Part shown: positions 56,816 to 64,000 of the stretch, piece by piece
How positions within the stretch are numbered: position 1 is the stretch's first letter
Layout: each line of letters opens with the position of its first letter
The notes under the pieces: model-generated
What the model saw: the letters and a program-made list of their open reading frames with translations, nothing else
The model's database searches: none
What the model was told of the DNA's origin: nothing
NCBI GenBank assembly: GCA_022495005.1
Contig: JAGYXB010001357.1
Location: 1-64,000, forward strand
Origin: Rhyacophila brunnea
Lineage: Eukaryota; Arthropoda; Insecta; Trichoptera; Rhyacophilidae
Reading direction: 5' to 3'
DNA: 64,000 bases
Program-made: the position numbers and the translations under genes

Positions 56816-57900
56816 ACGTAAGTAAGATTCGATGTTTTTGATAAAATAATATTGCCGACAATAACTAATTTACTTATTTAAAATAAACTTAGAAATACAT
56901 TTTTTAATCCAGAAAACAGTAAAAATCAAATAATGTACAATATATTATATCGCATCCACTTCAACAAATCCTGACACTCCTCGTTAAAATACATTACATA
57001 AAACTATGAATACCCACCCCCCTTTAAACAACATTCACACGCGCGTCAAAACTTACGTCAAGTGAGTGACGTGAAACGTACGCGTGGGTCACGTGACCGA
57101 TAAGCGATTCTTATTGTTCCGAAATTGAATTAGGATAGTGACACTTCTAATACGCCTATCTCGGTTTCGTCACTTGACTTCGCCCTACAACGGCGACAGT
57201 GGTTCCTAAACATTGGGTAAACATGTCTCCCTTTTCCTTATTCGGCGTTTTACTTTGATTTAATCAGTATATATCTTGATTATTTTTGCATTTGTTTAAG
57301 AGACTGTTATATTATTGTTTAAATACTTACTTACTGGAACAATTATTTTTGTTTTGATTTAATTTAAATATCCGTCTTTCTGTAAAAGTGATACCCAACC
57401 AGGAAACACATACATAACACGAAGTGCGTTACATTCTAGGTGTGGTAGTATCTGATAAGGCTTAATTTCCGAGTGTGGAGAAATATGGAATAAACTTTAA
57501 CACGTAGGTATTAAGCAAAATGTTCTTTTCAATCGTTTCATCTGTATTTGCTAAAGTTTATCATGTCGCCGAAACAAAACAGGGATTCAATATTGTTAAC
57601 ATTCCGAAGGCTTTGTATTTTAAGCATTTTATAATTTGACCGTCATTAAATCTTGATCTATGACGACTAGATTTATATGTTATTAATATGTTCAATTTCC
57701 CGACCATTTTTAATGCATGGGATACTTTTCAAATTATAACATTTTCGCGACATACTGAATAATGATAGACCCTACACGTGATACTTATAGCGCATAGATC
57801 ACTATTGTAGCATCGTTTCAATGCTGTGTAAATCTTGTTCACCTCACGAAGGGGTTTTTGAAATATACTATTACGAGAAATATATGTTAGAGTCTAACAG
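56816..57900. other. Gene-free stretch with CpG-rich patch
   Basis: A patch at ~57035-57110 (GTACGCGTGGGTCACGTGAC) is rich in CpG and contains an E-box-like CACGTG. It could be regulatory but nothing adjacent is recognisable as a gene. Confidence 0.35.
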
Positions 57901-57904
57901 TTAA

Positions 57905-58015
57905 ATATCTATTCACTCTGGTTCCCAATATACATTGAAAACCAACATGCAAATTTACCAGACCCAGGATTGGAACCCGAGACCCACAACACTATAAACA
58001 CCTTACAACAAGTCG
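57905..58015 (-). repeat. SINE A head fragment
   Basis: On the minus strand GGTCTCGGGTTCCAATCCTG and GGTCTGGTAAATTTGCATGT correspond to the SINE A B-box region and following body. The rest is lost. Confidence 0.7.
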
Positions 58016-58349
58016 ATTTCAAGCACACCACCAAATTTAGATGTTAAAACCATACCAAAAGTCGATTCGATATTTTATAAATAAAACAGATATATATATA
58101 TATTAATAAATTTTTAATTAATTCATAGATAAATCAAAGTTTTTTTTAAATACCTACATTAAAAGTGTAAATTATTTAAAATTTTCGATGGCACATCCAA
58201 AAGGACTTGAGAAATGATAAAAATAAGTCAAAAATAATAATATTATGTAATAATATAATATATATTTTTTTGGAACTGTGAGTTTATCTTGGAATTTAAA
58301 AACTGCATTTTTCGTTTAATATTTTTGGATAACAACGTATGGATTAGGG

Positions 58350-58785
58350 TTACATGTAAATTGTACGTAAAACATTTCACCGTGGCACAGTTTGCCGTGA
58401 GCTTTCTTATCGGAAAGAGATGAACGTATACTATACGGTCTCCAATTTAATTAGATTCAATATGAACATTGATTCAATTTTCATAACCGATTTTGACAAA
58501 ATCCATGAATTCAAGAGTGAAAACCTAACCTAACCTAATAATTAATCCAGTATATTGGCTATTTTCAAAATTTGTTTGCTGCTGGCTTCCTGTAAAGTGT
58601 AAACCGACAAGAACCGTGTTTTGTTTAAACATGAATTTTATGTCAGTACTATACGACCCATAAAGGTTGGACGGTCTTTAATATACGGCCATATATTTCC
58701 GATACGACATTTCACGGTGAAGTATGATGCGGCGAACTGCATACGTACAAGTACAAGTTTCCGGAAACTATGGATTAGATCAACT
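58350..58785 (+). repeat. Repeat family D, copy 4 (inverted)
   Basis: Reversed relative to copies 2 and 3: TACATGTAAATTGTACGTAA, AACATTTCACCGTGGCACAG, ACTATACGGTC, AAAACCTAACCTAACCTAAT, GCTGGCTTCCTGTAAAGTGT, GTTGGACGGTCTTTAATATA, ending GTACAAGTTTCCGGAAACTA. With copy 2 it forms a ~430-bp inverted pair 3.6 kb apart. Confidence 0.87.
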
Positions 58786-59350
58786 GATAGTAGTCTATTA
58801 GTAAAGTGGTAGCAGTGAAACAATCAAATAAACAGTCATGATTTACAAAATATAAATTTCATCGTATTTCTCTGGGATCCTACTTTAAAAATAGTTTGAC
58901 AATAACTGAATTATATAATCCGAAAGTTGCGTAATATTCTATTACGGTTTGATAAATAATATTACACCGTTGGTATATTTAGAAGCAAATTTGAATCCGA
59001 TTAATTTGACAAAGGGCTTGTTTTGATTTTTGACATTCGCCAACCTCCCTTAGGGGAGAAAATAATACGCATTAATGCTACTCCCGATGTAACTAAACTA
59101 GTGTAATCTCTAAGAGATGTGAGAAAATTCTGCTAATCTTTTTTTAATGCTAGACGCACCATTTGTGTATTATTATAAAATTAGATATTTACTTAATTGA
59201 CTTTTTCTCCACCACCTGTCATCCGTGTGAGTATACCATGATGTAACGAACAATCACAGCACTTGCAGATTCACAAACTTGTCCCAAATATTTTACCAGG
59301 CCTATTCTTACATATTCAAAATCATTAAAACAGTTATGTTGTATTCCGAC
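58786..59350. other. Gene-free stretch
   Basis: Nothing supported. Confidence 0.4.
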
Positions 59351-59365
59351 AGTTAATAATTATCT

Positions 59366-59498
59366 GTGCGGCTCCGTCTCGGGACGGAATGAGCACTTAA
59401 AATCACTTCTTTCAGACACGTTTAAAGCGTCATGGAAAGCGGCCGTGCATATCAACGGCTGTGCATATATGACGGGTGGTGGTGGGAACTATATTAGT
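59366..59498 (+). mobile_element. R1-clade LINE, 133-bp tail-only insertion
   Basis: Nearly identical to the last ~120 bp of the LINE at 43911-46060, from GTGCGGCTCCGTCTCGGGAC to GGTGGTGGGAAC. Flanked by a 9-bp duplication TAATTATCT (59357-59365 and 59499-59507). It is an extreme 5' truncation, so only the 3' UTR inserted. Confidence 0.92.
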
Positions 59499-59620
59499 TA
59501 ATTATCTCAGGATATAAACTGTCAGACGTGATGTTTTCTTAACCACTGATTCCAATTCTTGTTAAGATGTGACGATTTTGAAAATTAAAACTAACATTGC
59601 AACTCAAACATCACCACGTA

Positions 59621-60456
59621 TAGGGATTGCAATACCGAATAAAAATATCAATACTGGTTTTTCGGTATATATTATTGAATATCGGTATTAATACCGGTAT
59701 TCGTTAAAACATAAGTACCTACCTACTTATCAGTAAATATAGCTATTACAATCTCTTTAAAACACTATTTTATGGAAAAAACTTACCTGCCTTCATTTAT
59801 TATGTTGACATTTAAAAATATATATTGATCATAATATTGTATAACAGGTGATCTTCACAAAAAATTTCAATATATTGATAATTTCAACTAAAGCCTTCTA
59901 AAAGGCTAGTTCATTAAGTGCAAATAAGTGCCGGTGCAGGAAAAGCTCCTTCAATGCTTATACAGTCATATCAATAATTATTGTATTAAGTATAGAATAA
60001 TTGAAAATTTCTCACCGATATTTTCTATTTCGAAATAATAATATTTATTTATTTATCTTATTTATTTACTTAAGAATACAAAACATTGTGGACATAACGA
60101 ATCTATAAGACATACACAACATGAGATTTACATTATAACAAATATTACCCTCACACAACAATTTATCTGGACAATTTTATAAATAGGTATATTTCATGGA
60201 TTTTGCTGTTATTCCACCTCTGTTGGATTCAGTCAATATATTTTCATTTTAGCAGCACATAACTTATACACTCAATTTAATAGGCAATACAGTAGGTACA
60301 AAGTAATGAAAAATAACATTAAATTCATTTTCAAAACGTAAACGAGTGTGGTTTCTTAATACCAAAAATTCCGGTATTTTGGATTTTTAAAACTGGTATT
60401 TCGGTATTGATAAACACTGGAATACCGGTTTTGTAATACCGGTATTGCAATCCCTA
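59621..60456. mobile_element. hAT element, non-autonomous, perfect 8-bp TSD
   Basis: The ends TAGGGATTGCAATACCGAAT and, reversed, TAGGGATTGCAATACCGGTA are inverted repeats. The perfect duplication ACCACGTA lies at 59613-59620 and 60457-60464. Subterminal sequence is rich in the word ATACCGGTATT. No transposase frame. A LINE tail (60046-60148) is nested inside. Confidence 0.95.
60046..60148 (-). repeat. CR1/Jockey-like LINE tail nested in hAT
   Basis: AAGAATACAAAACATTGTGG, ACATAAC-AATCTA and ACACAACATGAG repeat the 3' end of the LINE at 46838-47565, with a TTTATTTATTTA-type tail at the low side. Strongly 5'-truncated. Confidence 0.85.
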
Positions 60457-60464
60457 ACCACGTA

Positions 60465-61257
60465 TCAACCCACAAAGTTGGCATATTACATTCCCACTAG
60501 CTGTGAATTTTCATTGATTAAGCGAAATACTCTCAAAAATAATTGCAAAGGTAATGAACTTTGTACAATGCAATATACATTATAAACGCCACATAGGTAT
60601 AATTTAACTGCATTGTATTGTTATTTTAATTTAATAAAACGCATTTTTTTTTGTAGTACTTATTCCACTTTCAATTTTAAAAATTCCGATTTGATCCAAG
60701 CGAGCTGCGCAAGTTTGAGGACTTTCAACGCAATCGGAGATCCAGATTTCGTTTTTATATTCACGTACTTTGACACAACCTTGAGGCAAAGATATTCACG
60801 ATTGAACCAGATGTGTTGTGATGATAAACTCTTGTTTTAATTTGTATTTCTTATACAAGTCAGTTAAAAGTGTAATAAGTATTAAAAATAATTTGCACTT
60901 TATTAAATTAAAACAACAATACATAGGTATAATTCAACAATAAAACTACGTGGTCATTTCAGATGTGCTTATAAAATACATAAATTACCACATCGTAGAG
61001 TGTGACTTAGCATGTATCTGCGTCTTCCGTAAAGGACTTTCAGCCATACTCCATGTCAAACTGAACCTGTTAATTGTGATTTTGTTTTCTAATGTCTCTA
61101 CTTATTTTATTCTTTTACGATTAGATAGCATATTATGATTATGTTATATAATACACATGCGATGTGGTGATAATAGTACTTACAATTTTATATCTGTATC
61201 AATTGTTTTTGTTGTGCATTATGTTCTTCGCTTGTCAGTGTGTGCACATCCTTCTCC
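60465..61257. other. Gene-free stretch
   Basis: Short frames only, no domain recognised. Confidence 0.4.
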
Positions 61258-61261
61258 TTAA

Positions 61262-61705
61262 GGGGGGACATGCTCAGCGTAGGTCAAAATGGAGCTTTTA
61301 TTCTATTTTCAAAGCATGATCCTGGACATTCCTTGAACGTTGTAGATAATCTATTTATATATTTTGAAGCCTTATTATCCTTTATATTTATTTTAAACAT
61401 TTGATAACTGCATAGAGTATTTTTATTACATAAAATAGTAAGTATTCTTTTAAACCTCTCGCTCTAATGTTTTAGAAATTAATAAAAGCAAAAAATCTTA
61501 ACACCACTGCACATTTATGTACTGAAATATGACTATTTTCAAAAACATTAGAGCGAGAGGTTTAAAAGAATACTATTTTATGTAATAAAAATACTTTATG
61601 TAGTCATCAAATGTTTAAAATAAATATAAAGGATAATAAGGCTTCAAAATTATATAAATAGATTATCTACAACGTTTAAGGAATGTCCAGAATCATGCTT
61701 TGAAA
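61262..61705. mobile_element. Palindromic TTAA MITE family P, right-truncated copy
   Basis: TTAA (61258-61261) precedes GGGGGGACATGCTCAGCGTA. Long arms match those at 31820-32595 (GTAGATAATCTATTTATA; CCTCTCGCTCTAATGTTTT and its complement AAAACATTAGAGCGAGAGG near the centre). The right arm stops after GAATCATGCTTTGAAAA, so about the last 55 bp and the right TTAA are missing. Confidence 0.88.
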
Positions 61706-62820
61706 AAAGAATATAACATAAGTACCATTTGATTGTCAATATCATTTCTGGAAAGCAATAAATCGAATTTGGAACACAAGATAGGTATAATATTACTATC
61801 AATGAACGTCTTTTGAATGGGTAAAAAAAGCTAAAAGTTCGTGGGAATATTGTATGGACGCCTCCATATGAAATACAACAATCCATCTTTAGCGAACGAT
61901 CAAACAAATAAATAATACGACAACCATTAAAAGGCGAACGTCTTTTAACCCTTCCGCCGCGACGCGATCCGTCACGAAGCACGGCAGGCGTAAAAACACG
62001 ACTCGCATGCGAGCGATGCGATGGCATGTCGACGCTTTTTAGGTGTCAATGGTGCGACGGGTAAATTCGCAGTGGTGTCGCGTATTGTCATTTATTTTCA
62101 TAAGAATTTATCACGGGAGAGTATGCCTACATCATGGCATCAGGGGGGGGGTGACAGGGTTCTAGCCTGGGAGCCCGTGGTTAAAGGGCCCTGGCGTGGC
62201 AGGTCGACCAGTTAAGTAAGATAAATGCACACCACAAATGTGCTCTAATAGGAAAAAAGTCTTCATTTATAAAAGAATTTTGTTTTTTTAATTATTTTTA
62301 GTGTTGTATAACTAATAGACATGACTATTTATCCTATATGGTGAAGGATCGCATGTCACTTGGCTATCACAAAAGGAGATCACGATCAGTGCTTTATAAT
62401 ATAATGTCGAGTGCTGATAATTCAAGTGGATTTATTTAAAAAAAATTATAAACTTTATCCCGGATTCTTCCTTATTTGAGATCGGTTGATCTCTACTCCT
62501 TACCCGTTAGGTCAGTTCCCATTATTTCTGAGTTCCCTGTGGGAGACATAAGAATATAATATTATAGGTACGCGATAGGATCCACCTAAGTAGGGAACGT
62601 GAACAAAGAACATTATGTATCGCGTATGTTTTTGAATGCTTCCTTTATAAGACCAGTGGAGATCCATCTGGAGACAAAATGAAAGCTTTACTTACATATT
62701 CATGGTCAGATCAGCCATAGTACTTTATTTATATTATTGGTTTCTTAATTAAACACCCCAACAGGCCGTGAAGCCCAATAAAAGTGGAAAAACCCCCAGG
62801 CTTGAAGAATTTACATGTTA
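61706..62820. other. Gene-free stretch with small GC-rich patch
   Basis: 61940-62060 is CpG-rich (CGCGACGCGATCCGTCACGA) and a G run occurs at ~62143. A 125-codon minus-strand frame spanning 61650-62027 overlaps the MITE arm and has no recognisable domain, so it is not supported. Confidence 0.35.
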
Positions 62821-62824
62821 GATT

Positions 62825-62900
62825 ATGTAAATATTTTGACCTCACCGGAAATCGAACCCAGAACTCCGGGATTAAAACTGGAGAATACGATACACACTGG
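62825..62900 (-). repeat. SINE C head fragment
   Basis: On the minus strand CGGAGTTCTGGGTTCGATTT and CCGGTGAGGTCAAAATATTT match the SINE C head and junction seen at 54.1-54.2 kb and 48.3 kb. Confidence 0.65.
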
Positions 62901-64000
62901 TAGTGCAGTCTAGAGGTGAGTTGGAAATACTGTCACTAGTTTGTGTACTCAAGTTTCGGATGAAACTACCCATACTCAGTATGTGTGGCCCAATAAACTT
63001 ATTCCAAAAAACTTGTGATGATATCATCGCGAGTCGTTGTTCTGTTAACTCGCCAGTTGGTAGACTTTCAACACTATTGGCATTAAATGCGCGCGAACGA
63101 AATAGCACTTGAATATAGGTATATTATAATTTATTAGTCTATTGCGTTCGAATATATGAATAATAGGTCATACATTTTGTGTCGCAGCACAGTGGTGAGA
63201 TGACACACAGGCTTAGGCTTGTTATATGACTGCTCAAAACATGTTTAAATTTTTTTTAAAAATCACTGTTATTCATTTTTGTTAACAAGAATATTGTAAC
63301 CTAACAAAAAAACAACTCATAAATTTAAAATGTGTTTAAAATTTTATAATAAATGGGACTATTCGACAAGCGGAGCATAACGTATTTTTAGCGATTCTAT
63401 TGAAGCCGATACACAGTCAGAGTTCTCTGAGCCGATACGTATTTCAAATACTAATATGGAGTTGGTTTTAGTTTCAGTTGAGTATGAAACTTTTACGCAC
63501 GCCAAACGCTCTATATTGTATTCCAAATATTAGTAAGTATTTTGGAACAAGTTTCTATACTTACTAAGTATTTTTTATAGTGGCAGTAAGTATTACTTAG
63601 TTTTCAAAATCGACCAGTTTTCCCATCTCTAGTGCAGTCGAGCCCCTAATCTGTTCCAATGAAAAATATCCCACAAAATTTGATTCCGCTGTTTGTGAAC
63701 GTGAAATTATTGGACCCCTTAAAAGTATTTGTTGTTCCGGTTTGATGTTTTATAAATTGTGAAGTGAAGGTTCTAGCATCAAATTAATTATGAGTCCTCT
63801 GAAATCCCAGCAATAGCTTTACATACATATAGATTCTATCGAAAAAATGCCTCGGCATAATAAATGTGAAACACCCTTCAATGTAGTACCTACTCTGAAC
63901 TTCCAAGCCACGGTTTTGAATATCGTGTGGGTCGGTTACATAGTTTATACGAAGTTTTTTTACATTTTAATTCGTTATTTCATGTTTTGGAGTGTTACAT
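62901..64000. other. Gene-free stretch
   Basis: No supported features up to the window end. Confidence 0.4.

Noticed and set aside
61650..62027. 125-codon minus-strand open frame
   Set aside because: It runs from a CpG-rich patch into the arm of the palindromic MITE, so it cannot be a conserved protein.
1..64000. CRISPR array or bacterial operon features
   Set aside because: No regularly spaced short repeats, no long coding density and clear eukaryotic transposons; such features are not expected here.

Overview
This window is AT-rich, intron-and-repeat type eukaryotic DNA, almost certainly from an insect. The signs are: CR1/Jockey-like, R1-clade and other non-LTR retrotransposons, abundant TIR-flanked (terminal inverted repeat) MITEs, tRNA-derived SINEs, TTAGG-type motifs (the insect telomere unit) inside a dispersed repeat, and very frequent GTAGGTA/TAGGTACCTA words as seen in moth and aphid genomes. 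Order-level assignment (Lepidoptera versus Hemiptera) cannot be made from the sequence alone. I found no intact host protein gene and no canonical tRNA or rRNA gene. Every open frame that I can assign to a family is a decayed transposon gene.

Layout. 0-9.3 kb: two tandemly placed copies of a tRNA-headed SINE (SINE A), Penelope-type terminal hairpin remnants with a hammerhead-ribozyme-like core (5.6 kb), a TA-flanked MITE (4.5 kb), a SINE A copy split by a 375-bp MITE (7.2-7.8 kb), and a 5'-truncated LINE on the minus strand (7.9-9.25 kb). 9.9-13.4 kb: three copies of one hAT-type MITE, one inserted in another with a perfect 8-bp target duplication. 13.4-22.4 kb: mostly featureless AT-rich DNA with small MITEs and one short GC-rich island (16.8 kb).

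22.7-26.3 kb holds the most interesting object: a 3.6-kb DNA transposon with 29-bp terminal inverted repeats (one mismatch) and AAAT on both sides. It encloses a minus-strand, intron-containing but frameshifted gene of a multicopy arthropod DDE-like family usually left as uncharacterised protein. 26.6-37 kb: LINE tail, SINE B pair, hAT MITE with perfect TSD (target-site duplication), and a palindromic TTAA-flanked MITE sitting between two ~165-bp direct repeats. 37.7-40.95 kb: a hAT element (8-bp TSD ACCTAGAG) carrying a nested, decayed piggyBac element (TTAA flanks, 11-bp perfect TIRs) and a nested hAT MITE.

43.0-46.5 kb is a three-level nest: a TA-flanked pogo/Tigger-like MITE interrupted by a TTAA-flanked fold-back element, itself interrupted by a 2.15-kb R1-clade LINE. 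46.8-53.3 kb: CR1/Jockey-like and other LINE tails, a hAT BED-finger fragment, another hAT MITE, and a second, uninterrupted pogo-like copy that confirms the empty site of the nest. 54-58.8 kb: three copies of a ~430-bp repeat with TTAGG-like cores. 59.3-64 kb: a 133-bp R1-clade tail, a hAT element with perfect TSD containing a LINE tail, and a truncated second copy of the palindromic TTAA MITE.

Functionally the window is a transposon graveyard; the genes do not form a pathway. Its value lies in the insertion order that can be read from intact target duplications and in the TIR-flanked transposase family at 22.7-26.3 kb. Family names come from motif recognition by eye; no database search was run.
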